Shown here: piece by piece, positions 8,289 through 17,157 of the stretch | Layout of the letters: every line of letters starts with the position of its first letter | Numbering within the stretch: the stretch's first letter is position 1 | Origin: Microcaldota archaeon | Lineage (GTDB): Archaea > Micrarchaeota > Micrarchaeia > Micrarchaeales > Micrarchaeaceae | Length of the DNA: 45,380 nucleotides | NCBI GenBank assembly: GCA_021821445.1 | Contig: JAKACK010000005.1 | Location: 1-45,380, forward strand | Reading direction: 5' to 3' | Notes under the pieces: generated by a model | What the model was told of the DNA's origin: nothing | Seen by the model: only the letters and a program-made list of their open reading frames with translations | Databases searched by the model: none | Position numbers and translations under genes: made by a program

Positions 8289-8993
8289 TTGGATGAACCA
8301 TTATCAAATAGTAAGAATTTAGAGGGGGAAGATAATTTGAAAGTAAATTATTTACCAATTACAGCAGATTTGCCTTTCGTGGTTGATAAAGATGAAAAGA
8401 TAGTTTATTATGCAAAACCAGATAAAAATATATACATACATAATTTATCTAATTCCTCATTTTACAGTATATTTGTACCCTTGATGGTTTTGTTTGTTAT
8501 TTCATTGATAGGTCTATTTTTGGTTTTCGGAATAAATGATTTAATAATAAATTTACTTTTAGTCGCAGAATTGATTATCTTCATTTTAATATCATTGGTA
8601 TCATATATGTTAGGTAAAAAAGGGGCAGAAATGGGTTACCCCAATCAAAATTATTGGATTACAACTAAAAGAGTAATCAGACAAATTGGTTTGACAACCT
8701 TATCGGCCCAACCTTTGGATATAACTCCAATTGATACTATATCAGGTATTGAAACCAGAGATTTACACCTATCAAAATTTTTCCAAGAGGGATGGAGTGT
8801 AATTGCAAGACCTATTGCTTTTACTGGTTATATGTCATCTACAGGTGTAGCTTATGGTGATCAATCAATTATAAAGATATTTCCACATTTTAGTGAAGAG
8901 GGCGCAAATGAATTTGCAAAATACCTTAAATATGAAAGAGACTTAAATAACCCGAATGCTAAAAATAGCCAAAATAATTCGAATACAAATTAG
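8289..8993 (+). CDS. membrane protein with bacterial-PH-like domain
   Basis: 234 residues. A hydrophilic N-terminus of about 50 residues is followed by a hairpin of two transmembrane helices (about 55-77 and 80-102). The soluble domain has the pattern of membrane-attached bPH proteins: NYWITTKRVIRQIG, then PIDTISGIETRDLHLSKFF and WSVIARPI. The C-terminal tail is Asn-rich. Start TTG with AGGTGAT five nt upstream. Such domains are often lipid- or protein-binding modules of unknown role. The order membrane protein - PH-like - YbjQ suggests a shared envelope function (inference). Confidence 0.65.
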   Translation: MDEPLSNSKNLEGEDNLKVNYLPITADLPFVVDKDEKIVYYAKPDKNIYIHNLSNSSFYSIFVPLMVLFVISLIGLFLVFGINDLIINLLLVAELIIFILISLVSYMLGKKGAEMGYPNQNYWITTKRVIRQIGLTTLSAQPLDITPIDTISGIETRDLHLSKFFQEGWSVIARPIAFTGYMSSTGVAYGDQSIIKIFPHFSEEGANEFAKYLKYERDLNNPNAKNSQNNSNTN

Positions 8994-9068
8994 TTTGCTC
9001 TATTTTTATTATTTTTTGCTTTTTAGGAAGTTATATAAATATTAAATTTAAAATATATATGTGATAAC

Positions 9069-9485
9069 ATGGCTTTTACAAGCGATCTTTCGACAAGTGA
9101 TTTTTGGCTTCTTAGGAAGCAGGGATATATGCCTCTTGGATTAGTAGTTGGAAACTCAGTTTACAGTATGGGTGTAGTAGGAGGAATGATGACAGGTATA
9201 AAAGGAATGGGAAAAGGTGAAATCCCCCAAATAACAGAACTTCTTTATAATGCAAGAATGATGGCATTAAATAGAATGTTGGATGAAGCTAACAAGCTTG
9301 GAGCTGATGGTGTGATAGCCGTAAAATTAAATATTAACTATATGCATAACGGAGAATGGATGGAAGTTACTGCAATAGGAACTGGTGTAAAGAAGGTAGA
9401 TAATGGAAGTATGGGTGGAAGAGGATCTGATGACCCAATGGTTATGATACCTATGAAAACAGGAGATGTAAAAGATTCTGTCTGA
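9069..9485 (+). CDS. YbjQ / UPF0145 family protein
   Basis: 138 residues with the family core: VVGNSVYSMGVVGGM, then ARMMALNRMLDEANKLGADGVIAVKLN, and EVTAIGTGVK at the end. YbjQ proteins form small oligomers and are sometimes called heavy-metal-binding domains, but function is unproven. ATG start preceded by TGATAAC. A TATA-like stretch (9035-9060) could give it its own promoter. It is convergent with the permease gene. Confidence 0.8.
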   Translation: MAFTSDLSTSDFWLLRKQGYMPLGLVVGNSVYSMGVVGGMMTGIKGMGKGEIPQITELLYNARMMALNRMLDEANKLGADGVIAVKLNINYMHNGEWMEVTAIGTGVKKVDNGSMGGRGSDDPMVMIPMKTGDVKDSV

Positions 9486-9520
9486 TTTTTATAATTAATT
9501 TTTTTTATAATTTTTATTCT

Positions 9521-11047
9521 TTATTTATTTGGTTTTGTATCATCCGTATTATTTACCATATCTAATACTTCACCGTATAAAAATCCTAAGATTATCCAAC
9601 CGAAAAATGCATATACAATGTATTTATCTATTCCTGGTATTGAGAACAGTAAAACAAAAATTGATATTGCACTTGCAGTTAGTCCAACACCAAATTCTAC
9701 CATGTGCTTGTACAACTTTTTTATGGATATACTTATTAATGAGAAACCTGCTGATATATGAACTAAAAGGTTACTTAAACCGGCTATTGCACCAAAAACT
9801 AAAAATGCAGTATATAAACCAAATAAATATGTAACAAATGTTATTATTATTACAAAAATGAATGCAATAAATATTTCAGATAGCAATGGCTTTCCATTGA
9901 CATCTAATGATAGTATATTAGGAAACTTTTTATCTTGACTCATTGCAGAAAAAGTTCTAGAATTAGCTATCATATACGCTACCCCTCCTAAGGTACCATC
10001 ATTTAAAGCTATAAAACCTAAGAATATTATACCGATAATCCCAAGTTTTATTGATAAAAATTCAATTATATTTCCGGTAAAATTTAAGGCACCTAATGAA
10101 TAGAAGAATATGGTAGCCATAAATCCTCCGACTAATAGAACCGATATAGCAGCTTTACCTATAGTTTTAGTAGAATTTTTAACATCATCACTTAACGGGG
10201 CTATAGAACCATAACCTGTAGGTATTCCTAAACCAAATATTACTGCAACTAATATTAATGGAGGTAAACTCACAGGATCATAAAAATGCCAATGTGATGC
10301 GCTTAAAAAGAATACAGATAATGAAACTATAACAATCATTTCAATGATTGACATTACAGTTGCATATTTTGCGGATACTTTTATTCCCTTTATTACAAAT
10401 GATGAAGCTACAATCGCTACTATTAATGCTAATAATGCTTGGTTTATCCCAGTTAAAACAAAAAGTACATATGCTCCTCCAATTAATAATGCACCCCCAT
10501 AACTAAGAGAATACAGAAAATAGTTCCAACCAGTTTCAAGCCCAAGTTTTGATGATAATGAATAAAATGCATATATGTAATATCCTCCACCCCTAGTAAA
10601 TTTTTTAGACATTATATAAACAACAAGTCCATTTGATAGTACAACAAGCGTTGCCACTATCATGGCAAATGCTCCAGCTGTACCTACCATGCTAATCATT
10701 ACAGTACCGAATGTTAATAATGAAATAAATGGGGCTTGTCCACCAAAAGATAAGAAAAATACATCGAAGAAGCCTAATTTTTTTGAATTTTCAATACTTT
10801 TTTCATTATTTTTATTCTCGTTATTTTTCTCTTCTTCATTTTGTTTTATTTTATTTTCTTCATTAGATAATTTTGAATCATTATTAAGGTCTTTACTTAC
10901 TTTTTCAGTTTCTATATTAAAGATTTGATGATTTATAGTACCTTCACCTTTATTATTTGCTGTTGCATTATTATTTGATTGATCAGAATTAACAATAGGT
11001 TGATTTTGAATATTACCGTTGTTATCTGTATTTATTTCATCAGGCAT
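9521..11047 (-). CDS. APC superfamily amino acid permease with long hydrophilic N-terminus
   Basis: 508 residues. Residues 1-90 are hydrophilic and rich in Asn, Glu and Lys. From FFDVFFLSFGGQAPF (about 93) an APC-type permease begins, with roughly 12 transmembrane helices, an unwound-helix-like GGQAPF in TM1 and FTRGGGYYIYAFYSLS near TM3. It probably imports amino acids; substrate unknown. ATG start 13 nt after the parvulin stop, so likely in the same transcript. The low-complexity N-tail is unusual for the family and resembles Asn-rich segments in DnaG and in the acidic protein at 16186. Confidence 0.85.
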   Translation of the reverse strand: MPDEINTDNNGNIQNQPIVNSDQSNNNATANNKGEGTINHQIFNIETEKVSKDLNNDSKLSNEENKIKQNEEEKNNENKNNEKSIENSKKLGFFDVFFLSFGGQAPFISLLTFGTVMISMVGTAGAFAMIVATLVVLSNGLVVYIMSKKFTRGGGYYIYAFYSLSSKLGLETGWNYFLYSLSYGGALLIGGAYVLFVLTGINQALLALIVAIVASSFVIKGIKVSAKYATVMSIIEMIVIVSLSVFFLSASHWHFYDPVSLPPLILVAVIFGLGIPTGYGSIAPLSDDVKNSTKTIGKAAISVLLVGGFMATIFFYSLGALNFTGNIIEFLSIKLGIIGIIFLGFIALNDGTLGGVAYMIANSRTFSAMSQDKKFPNILSLDVNGKPLLSEIFIAFIFVIIITFVTYLFGLYTAFLVFGAIAGLSNLLVHISAGFSLISISIKKLYKHMVEFGVGLTASAISIFVLLFSIPGIDKYIVYAFFGWIILGFLYGEVLDMVNNTDDTKPNK

Positions 11048-11060
11048 AAAAATCAGTTTT

Positions 11061-11336
11061 TCATTCAGTCCTTTTTATTATGTGGTAACCAAATTGTGTT
11101 TTTATTATTCCAGATACTTCTCCTTTTTTTAATTTGAATGCGGCATTTTCAAATTCTTTTACCATCATTCCTCTTCCGAAATATCCTAAATCCCCTCCCC
11201 TTCTTCTTGATCCATCTTTTGAATACTCCATAGCTAATTTAGAAAAGTCTTCTCCGTTTTTTATTTTTTCTAATATCTCTTTTGCAACAGATTCTTTTTC
11301 AACTAATATATGAGAACACTTTATTTTATCAACCAT
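11061..11336 (-). CDS. parvulin-type peptidyl-prolyl cis-trans isomerase
   Basis: A 91-residue single-domain parvulin (PpiC/PpiD rotamase). It has [11 protein letters not shown] at the start, [33 protein letters not shown] in the middle and [15 protein letters not shown] at the end, which is nearly the whole domain. There is no signal peptide, so it should act in the cytosol on prolyl bonds of folding proteins. ATG start with GTGAT three nt upstream. The permease gene follows 13 nt later. Confidence 0.92.
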   Translation of the reverse strand: MVDKIKCSHILVEKESVAKEILEKIKNGEDFSKLAMEYSKDGSRRRGGDLGYFGRGMMVKEFENAAFKLKKGEVSGIIKTQFGYHIIKRTE

Positions 11337-11402
11337 AAAATCAATATTTTATGTGATTTTATATTTAAAAAGCTAATCCTTTTGGTTGATTATAATTAGT
11401 TT

Positions 11403-11795
11403 TTATTTCTTACCTGTTTTAGTTTTAAATTTAAGCTCTATCTGTTCATAAGATTCTTCAATTATCTCTAATATACGAACTAGGTTTAGATATAAATCTT
11501 CATCCGATATTTTATTGATATTGAATATTAACTTTGTTACATCCTTTAATTGTGAATAAGTTGATGAATCTATTATTTCATTTTCAATAAGAAAATTTGG
11601 AATATTTTTAGAATCTAATTTTTGACCAAATTTACTCTCAGATTCTTCAATTAATAAATTATAATAATCTTTTATGGATTTTTTGGCAGTTGTTACGTTA
11701 TTTTGTTCTTTTATGAAGTTTTCAAGATTCATTTTTGAAAATTTTTCTATATCCCTATAAGGTTTAGTTATTGTAATCGATCCCAAAATTATCAT
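11403..11795 (-). CDS. conserved-looking hypothetical protein, all-helical
   Basis: 130 residues, not recognised. After a short strand-like N-terminus (MIILGSITITKPY) the sequence is mostly amphipathic helix with many Lys, Glu, Ile and Asn, and it ends in a basic KFKTKTGKK tail. No Cys, no membrane helix. It starts 9 nt after the lipoate-ligase stop and so is likely co-transcribed. Met22 is a possible later start. Dense packing between two real genes supports it being coding. Confidence 0.6.
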   Translation of the reverse strand: MIILGSITITKPYRDIEKFSKMNLENFIKEQNNVTTAKKSIKDYYNLLIEESESKFGQKLDSKNIPNFLIENEIIDSSTYSQLKDVTKLIFNINKISDEDLYLNLVRILEIIEESYEQIELKFKTKTGKK

Positions 11796-11804
11796 CTAAT
11801 TAGT

Positions 11805-12662
11805 TCAATCAGCGAATACAAGGCAAAATCTTGAATCCTCCTTCAATGCTATGTCAGTTCTATTTTTCCAAGATTCACTTTTATATTTTTCAACTTTTAT
11901 ATTTTTTAGTATCTCTAAATTTTTTTTATCGATATCGCTTATAGTTTCTACAGATTTAAAATGATGATTTAAAGTTTTTACAATTCTTCTGGTTATTTCA
12001 TTTTTATAATATTCATTGTCCATTTTTTGTATTTTTGCTATCTTATTTATACTTGGTAAATCCTTTAAATACTCATAATCTGATCTTATAAGCTTAAGAT
12101 ATCTATTTATTTTATCTGCATCCCATGGTCCTATCGCCATTACACCATGATATAAGAATGCATGTGTTCTACCTATGTGTTGTCCATGTCCTGCTATTGG
12201 TTTATTGTTTACCTTAATAGCATATGCTTTCCCTAGCTCTATATTATTTTCACTGGTAGATATCTCTTTTATTGCATTTAGTATCATGGAACCGAAAAAT
12301 TTATGTATATCATCACCGTTTTGTAGTTCTGAATTCTTATTTAGAGGACCTATAAAACTGTATGAAAACACGTTTTTGTCAATATAAATTGGTTTTCCAC
12401 CGCTAATTCTGCGGGTTACTTCTATATTTTTATCAATTACTTTTATATTACTTGGTGAATCAGAAGATGCTAATATTATTGAATCCTTATTAAAATCATA
12501 GGTTCTAAAAAAGAATTTATTCTCCTTTTCAGCAATTTCCATTAAAGCTTCATCAATTGCCATATTCTCAAATACGTTATTTTTAGAATTTCCTAAATAT
12601 ATTATATTTGAATTTAATTTTAGCCTTTCGAAATTAATATTTAATTTACTTATTTCAGACAT
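11805..12662 (-). CDS. lplA: lipoate-protein ligase A family protein
   Basis: Transfers lipoyl (or octanoyl) groups to acceptor proteins. About 285 residues with the family core: NMAIDEALM, RRISGGKPIYIDKNVFSYS (the RRxSGG lipoate-binding motif) and NKPIAGHGQHIGRTHAFLYHG, which contains the catalytic-type Lys and HG. I prefer the ATG at 12662 with GGTAATT before it; a TTG at 12749 would add 29 residues unlike the family. Archaeal LplA often needs a separate LplB partner. No 2-oxoacid dehydrogenase or glycine-cleavage gene lies in the window, so the acceptor is unknown. Confidence 0.85.
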   Translation of the reverse strand: MSEISKLNINFERLKLNSNIIYLGNSKNNVFENMAIDEALMEIAEKENKFFFRTYDFNKDSIILASSDSPSNIKVIDKNIEVTRRISGGKPIYIDKNVFSYSFIGPLNKNSELQNGDDIHKFFGSMILNAIKEISTSENNIELGKAYAIKVNNKPIAGHGQHIGRTHAFLYHGVMAIGPWDADKINRYLKLIRSDYEYLKDLPSINKIAKIQKMDNEYYKNEITRRIVKTLNHHFKSVETISDIDKKNLEILKNIKVEKYKSESWKNRTDIALKEDSRFCLVFAD

Positions 12663-12905
12663 AATTACCACTACTTTAATATTGGTTTTAATATATTTAG
12701 TCTTTGCTATAGGTCTATCTAATAAAATTTGGTTAATATGAAAATACAAAGATATAAATATTTAACAAGTAATATATTTTTAATAGAATTTTCAAGTTCA
12801 AAACGTTAATAATCTAATTATTGTTAAATTATATTAAGTATGGCAGTGAATGGATTTTGTTGTTGGGCTTATTCTATTTTTAAAATAACAAAAATCAGTG
12901 TTAAA

Positions 12906-14249
12906 ATGACAAAATTTGAAGAATTAGGGCTAGATAAGACATTAGTAGAAGCTTTAGATAAACTTGGCATAAAAGATGCAACAGAGGTACAAAGCATTTC
13001 AATACCTGTGATATTATCAGGTAAAGATGTTGTTGTAAGATCAAAAACAGGTACAGGTAAGACATATGCATTTGTTTTACCAATATTAAATAAATTGATA
13101 AAAGAACCTATAGATGGTGTAAAAGCAATAATATTATCCCCAACAAGGGAACTTGCTATGCAGACCTACAAATCTATAGAATCATTAAAAAATCAAAATA
13201 TAAAAGCGGTAGTTGTATATGGTGGAGTTTCAATAAATCCTCAGATATCAAATATAAAAAAGGGTTGTAATATCGTTATTGGTACACCTGGCAGAATATT
13301 AGATATAATAGATAGGGGAGTATTAAATTTGAATAAAGTAAAATTCTCAGTTATTGATGAAGCTGATACAATGCTTGATATGGGATTCATAGATGATATG
13401 AATAAAATATTGGATACTGCACCAATTGATAAGCAAACTCTTTTATTTTCAGCTACTATACCAAAGGCTTTATCATCAGTAATTAAAGGGCATACAAACA
13501 ATCCAGAATTTATATCAGTAGGAGAAGATGAAAGTATAACGGTTAAAACAATAGAGCATACTTATTATATAACTAAAGAAAATAGAAAATTCCAAGTATT
13601 GCTATCCTATTTAAAAGATATGAACCCAGGTAAAACTATAATATTTAGTAGAACCAAATCCGGAGCAAACTTTATACAGAATGCGCTAAAAAATTCAGGA
13701 CTAAATGTCATGCTCATGCATGGGGGATTAACACAAGATAAACGAGAAAAAGTATTGGGTAATTTCAAGAATTTTGGAGAGATACTTATAACTACAGATG
13801 TTTTATCTAGAGGTATTGATATAAAAGATATTGAAACTATAGTAAATTACGATATACCTGAAAATCCTGATGTATATGTACATAGAGTAGGTAGATCTGC
13901 AAGAATGGGTAAAAGTGGAAAAGCATTTAATATAATAACAGAAAATGAACAAGAGCTAATATATGAGATAGAGAAAAGGGATAAAATAAAAATTAAGGAA
14001 GTTGATTTTTCTATTGAAAAATATTCAAGCCTTGCTTCTGAATCCATTAGAAAAACTATTGCTTCCTCTGATAATAGAGGTAGAAGATTTAATGGAAGTG
14101 AGGGTGAAAGAGGAAGATCTAGAACAGGTTATAGGGGACAATCACACAGTAGGTATGGTTCTTCAAATAATAGAAGATCTGGAAGCAGTAATTATGTATA
14201 TGGAGGAAATAGAAACCATAGGAGCAGTAGATCTAACGAAGATAGATAA
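12906..14249 (+). CDS. DEAD-box ATP-dependent RNA helicase
   Basis: About 447 residues. Motifs in order: Q-motif region FEELGLDKTLVEALDKLG with ATEVQ, motif I KTGTGKT (47-53), PTRELAMQ, TPGRILD, DEAD in VIDEADTMLDMGF, SAT, then domain 2 with IIFSRTKSGANF, TTDVLSRGID and HRVGRSARMGKSG. The last 60 residues are Gly/Arg/Ser/Asn-rich, as in CsdA/RhlE-like tails that bind RNA. The ATG at 12906 starts directly at the Q-motif region; an in-frame ATG at 12840 would add 22 residues of no family character. Divergent from lplA. Confidence 0.93.
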   Translation: MTKFEELGLDKTLVEALDKLGIKDATEVQSISIPVILSGKDVVVRSKTGTGKTYAFVLPILNKLIKEPIDGVKAIILSPTRELAMQTYKSIESLKNQNIKAVVVYGGVSINPQISNIKKGCNIVIGTPGRILDIIDRGVLNLNKVKFSVIDEADTMLDMGFIDDMNKILDTAPIDKQTLLFSATIPKALSSVIKGHTNNPEFISVGEDESITVKTIEHTYYITKENRKFQVLLSYLKDMNPGKTIIFSRTKSGANFIQNALKNSGLNVMLMHGGLTQDKREKVLGNFKNFGEILITTDVLSRGIDIKDIETIVNYDIPENPDVYVHRVGRSARMGKSGKAFNIITENEQELIYEIEKRDKIKIKEVDFSIEKYSSLASESIRKTIASSDNRGRRFNGSEGERGRSRTGYRGQSHSRYGSSNNRRSGSSNYVYGGNRNHRSSRSNEDR

Positions 14250-14283
14250 TCAAAAATAAAAAAGTTAAGTATATATTTTTTAT

Positions 14284-14311
14284 TTATAGTAGCCATTATT
14301 TACTACTATAA
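14284..14311. terminator. inverted repeat between convergent genes
   Basis: A perfect 9-bp inverted repeat (TTATAGTAG / CTACTATAA) with a 10-nt spacer sits between the convergent helicase and zinc-motif genes, next to T-rich runs on both strands. It may end transcription in both directions; archaeal terminators need mainly the T-runs, so the hairpin role is inference. Confidence 0.4.
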
Positions 14312-14321
14312 ATATTATTTA

Positions 14322-14618
14322 CTATTTTTTGTAAGAATACACCATTTCTTTAGCTAATCCATGCCTTACTCTATCTCTGCTTAAAGTTCTCTCTAATTTT
14401 TCAGAACTTCTAGTAGGTCTTTTGTTTTTAACTGCTATATTAGTATAACAATCCATGCAAAGCATACGATTATCAATAGATAAGTTAGATGCATTGAATT
14501 CTTTTGAAGCAAGAACGAATTTAGGATCTGCTTTTTCTAATTCTTTCCCACATAACGCGCAGGAAACATTATCTCTTAAACCTTTACCCATTTTCACCAT
14601 TTTGTTCACCATATCCAT
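14322..14618 (-). CDS. small double-CxxC zinc-binding-like protein
   Basis: 98 residues with two CxxC pairs, CALCGKEL (about 21-28) and MLCMDCYT (about 53-60), the pattern of a zinc ribbon or treble clef, followed by a basic tail (KNKRPTRSSEKLERTLSRDRVRHG). Family not recognised; the size and basic tail would suit an RNA- or ribosome-associated protein, which is inference. A TATA element 25-27 nt before the ATG at 14618 suggests a leaderless start, but an ATG at 14600 with GGTGA five nt upstream is a good alternative. Confidence 0.65.
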   Translation of the reverse strand: MDMVNKMVKMGKGLRDNVSCALCGKELEKADPKFVLASKEFNASNLSIDNRMLCMDCYTNIAVKNKRPTRSSEKLERTLSRDRVRHGLAKEMVYSYKK

Positions 14619-14633
14619 ATTTATTTTGTTTTT

Positions 14634-14650
14634 GAGATATTTATATATTA
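14634..14650 (-). promoter_or_regulatory. TATA element of the small zinc-motif gene
   Basis: On the minus strand TAATATATAAATATCTC is centred about 25 nt before the ATG at 14618, matching archaeal TATA-to-start spacing. Confidence 0.45.
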
Positions 14651-14755
14651 CTATTCCTTAAAAAGCCATATATATTTCAATAATTTACCTAATTTTACTC
14701 GAAAAATCAACAACATAATCAAGTAAAGCTTTTTAAAGGTATTTATTTATCAAAA

Positions 14756-15874
14756 TTATGGTTGGTTTAGTATCATCATTATTGCAGCTTTTACTTCTGA
14801 TATATTAGCATCAGTCTTTATTGATTCATCACTCATATGAGTTTTTGATACTTCAAATCCTAATTTGACGAGATTATCCATTACTTTTTTGTAACTAACC
14901 GATTTTACGCCCATCATTTTTGTAATGGAAGGTATATGATAATAAAGAGGATAATCAATTTCGTTGGATATGCTTGAAATAAACTTTTTTTCACTTTCTG
15001 GATAAATTTTTGAATTTTCCATTATATCCTTTACTTTCATCACTGTTTTATTATCTTGTATTTTTCCAATCCACAAAGGACCTGCATTTACGTATCTATT
15101 TCCACATATATTACAGTTAGTATTTTTTGGAACTAATTTTGATACTTCAAAATTTCCGCAGGATTTACAATAGGATATATAACCAGTATTTTTATAGCTG
15201 TTAACAGCATTTAATGCACCGTGTTTAAATTTTATAAAAACTCTCATATAATGCAGATAGGATATACTTATCTCAGGTTTAATACCAAAATTAAATAGAG
15301 ATGCAGTTCTAGCTATTGCACCTATTAATATTCTTATACCTACTTCATGACACATTTCATTATGTAAAGGTTGGGTAGAGTAAACTTTTAAACAAGCATC
15401 GTAATGAGCACCGCATAGCACCGCTACATCTGTCGATGTAATCATACCATAACTTCCATCTTTTGCAAGTTTCATTATGTCATTTAAATCTGGAGCAGCA
15501 CTTCCGAAAGGATCTAAATCTATAAAATTGTATCTTTCATGATCTAGTGAATTTGCAAACTCTTGCATGCTTGTATTAAAGATACTTATTTTATTTTCTA
15601 ATTTATTATATTTTATATTCTTAGATAACTCATTGAATGATGTTTTGTTTATCTCCAGCATAGTGATGTTTTTTATCCCTGTTTCCTTATAGTACCTTAT
15701 ACCTCTTATTCCAGTGGCTGAAGTTGTATCTATAGCACTTAATCCTTTACTATCTTTGTTAATTACTGCGTTTATGAAAGCTATACTTAAGTCTCTTGAG
15801 AGTAAAGCTTTTGGATTTAAAAAAGCTTCATTATAGTATTTTATTTTAGCTTTACCCTCCTTATATATCATCAT
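14756..15874 (-). CDS. trm1: tRNA (guanine(26)-N(2))-dimethyltransferase Trm1
   Basis: Methylates G26 of tRNAs with S-adenosylmethionine. 372 residues. N-terminal KIKYYNEAFLNPKALLSRDLSI is the family signature; the methyltransferase core has SATGIRGIRYYKE, NFIDLDPFGSAAPDL (the DPFG catalytic motif) and TSTDVAVLCGAH; the C-terminal domain carries a CKSCGNFEVS...CNICG zinc site. The ATG lies inside the end of the upstream DUF357 gene (14-nt overlap), with GAGGGATGA as ribosome binding site, so the two are translationally linked. Confidence 0.93.
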   Translation of the reverse strand: MMIYKEGKAKIKYYNEAFLNPKALLSRDLSIAFINAVINKDSKGLSAIDTTSATGIRGIRYYKETGIKNITMLEINKTSFNELSKNIKYNKLENKISIFNTSMQEFANSLDHERYNFIDLDPFGSAAPDLNDIMKLAKDGSYGMITSTDVAVLCGAHYDACLKVYSTQPLHNEMCHEVGIRILIGAIARTASLFNFGIKPEISISYLHYMRVFIKFKHGALNAVNSYKNTGYISYCKSCGNFEVSKLVPKNTNCNICGNRYVNAGPLWIGKIQDNKTVMKVKDIMENSKIYPESEKKFISSISNEIDYPLYYHIPSITKMMGVKSVSYKKVMDNLVKLGFEVSKTHMSDESIKTDANISEVKAAIMMILNQP

Positions 15875-16124
15875 TCATCCCTCTAAGATCTAAAAGAGCA
15901 TCAAATAATCCGTGCGCATATGATATACATGAAAAAGATGTATATAAATCCCCTTTTTTTAAAAAACTTTCTGCATCTGATGCATACATTTTTGACATTT
16001 CATACACATATTTTAGATTTTTGTTTTCACTTAGCTCTTTTTGTATAGAAGCTTTATCAAATTTTTTAATATTCTTATAAAAATAATCAATATCCTTCTG
16101 TATTCTATCTTCAATATTTGACAT
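15861..16124 (-). CDS. DUF357 family protein
   Basis: 87 residues, predominantly helical. It matches the archaeal DUF357 family: RIQKDIDYFYKNI at the start and the conserved MYASDAESFLKKGDLYTSFSCISYAHGLFDALLDLRG at the end. Function unknown. The end overlaps the trm1 start by 14 nt, a common archaeal arrangement that hints at a shared role in RNA metabolism (inference). ATG start preceded by a GTGATGT stretch. Confidence 0.8.
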   Translation of the reverse strand: MSNIEDRIQKDIDYFYKNIKKFDKASIQKELSENKNLKYVYEMSKMYASDAESFLKKGDLYTSFSCISYAHGLFDALLDLRGMNDDI

Positions 16125-16185
16125 TACATCACGTTTTTATATTTATATCTATATATTATTAATGTAAATTTATAAAGGTGTATTG

Positions 16186-17148
16186 ATGGCGGATAACTGG
16201 AGCGATTTTACTGATCAAATTATACAGGCACTCTCGGATAATATAACTAGAGATTATGGTGCTAATTTATCTGATGTTTTGGCTAAACCTGATAATTATG
16301 TAGATAATGAAGATATGAAAAGAGATTTATTAAAAATACAAAAATATGTTAATACTTATTTAGATAGTTTGGATTCCTCATTAAAAACGGAACGTGAAAA
16401 TCTCAATAAGGATTTAAAAAACTGTGATGATATAACTAATAATATAAACAGTATATTAACTAACTCCGCAAAAAATAGTACCCCTATAATAACAATTAAT
16501 AATTTTACAGATAGCAAGGGGGATAAATTTACTTTTTATATAGACAATTTTAATAATTCCTTATCAGATCTTATTAAAAAAGTAAGCAAAAATTCGTTAT
16601 TTATTATAGATAATACAACCAAATATAATGATTATAAAATTGGGGAATGGTTATTTGTAAATGATATTAAGATTTACGATTTTGTAGTGATGTTAAAACC
16701 TAATTATGCTCTGGATTTAGATTCAAGTAGGGCTGAATTCGATATGTTATTTGGAAATGCTGAATCTATCATAGGTGCTTATAACAATGATTCTAGTACT
16801 GAATCAGATTCTGAAAATAAAAACGAAGATACAAGCAATACCCAAGAAGTCAATAACGATGAAATGAATAATGATAAACAAGAAAATTCAGATTCGGAGA
16901 AAGGAATTTACAAAGATTTATATGAGCATGGTTATAATGGGGATAAAGATACTGCGGAATCAGCTAATAATACAGAAAGTAATAAAACTGAGAATAATAT
17001 TAATGAGGAGGAAGCAAACGTTAAGAAATCCCCTGATTCAACAGATAATCCTACAGAAAACCTTGATACTTCAGAGATTAATGATAATGAAGAAAATGCT
17101 GAATCGGAAACAGATTCTGATGAATCTGATGAAGAATCAAACGATTGA
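16186..17148 (+). CDS. hypothetical protein with long acidic low-complexity tail
   Basis: 320 residues, not recognised. Residues 1-200 look folded, with a helical, coiled-coil-prone segment (about 40-95) and a mixed alpha/beta part (TPIITINNFTDSKGDKFTFYI onward). Residues 205-320 are an intrinsically disordered tail dominated by Asp, Glu, Asn, Ser and Thr. The ATG at 16186 has GGTG five nt upstream; a TTG one codon earlier is disfavoured by spacing. The Fap7-type NTPase gene starts 9 nt after its stop, so they form an operon and may act together. Confidence 0.7.
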   Translation: MADNWSDFTDQIIQALSDNITRDYGANLSDVLAKPDNYVDNEDMKRDLLKIQKYVNTYLDSLDSSLKTERENLNKDLKNCDDITNNINSILTNSAKNSTPIITINNFTDSKGDKFTFYIDNFNNSLSDLIKKVSKNSLFIIDNTTKYNDYKIGEWLFVNDIKIYDFVVMLKPNYALDLDSSRAEFDMLFGNAESIIGAYNNDSSTESDSENKNEDTSNTQEVNNDEMNNDKQENSDSEKGIYKDLYEHGYNGDKDTAESANNTESNKTENNINEEEANVKKSPDSTDNPTENLDTSEINDNEENAESETDSDESDEESND

Positions 17149-17157
17149 ATTGGGCAT

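Noticed and set aside
9529-9834. Plus-strand 101-codon ORF opposite the permease gene
   Set aside because: It is antisense to conserved transmembrane segments of the permease and its translation is compositionally random.
12840-12905. 22-residue N-terminal extension of the DEAD-box helicase
   Set aside because: The extension (MAVNGFCCWAYSIF...) has no helicase character, and the ATG at 12906 begins directly at the Q-motif region. It is kept as an alternative only.
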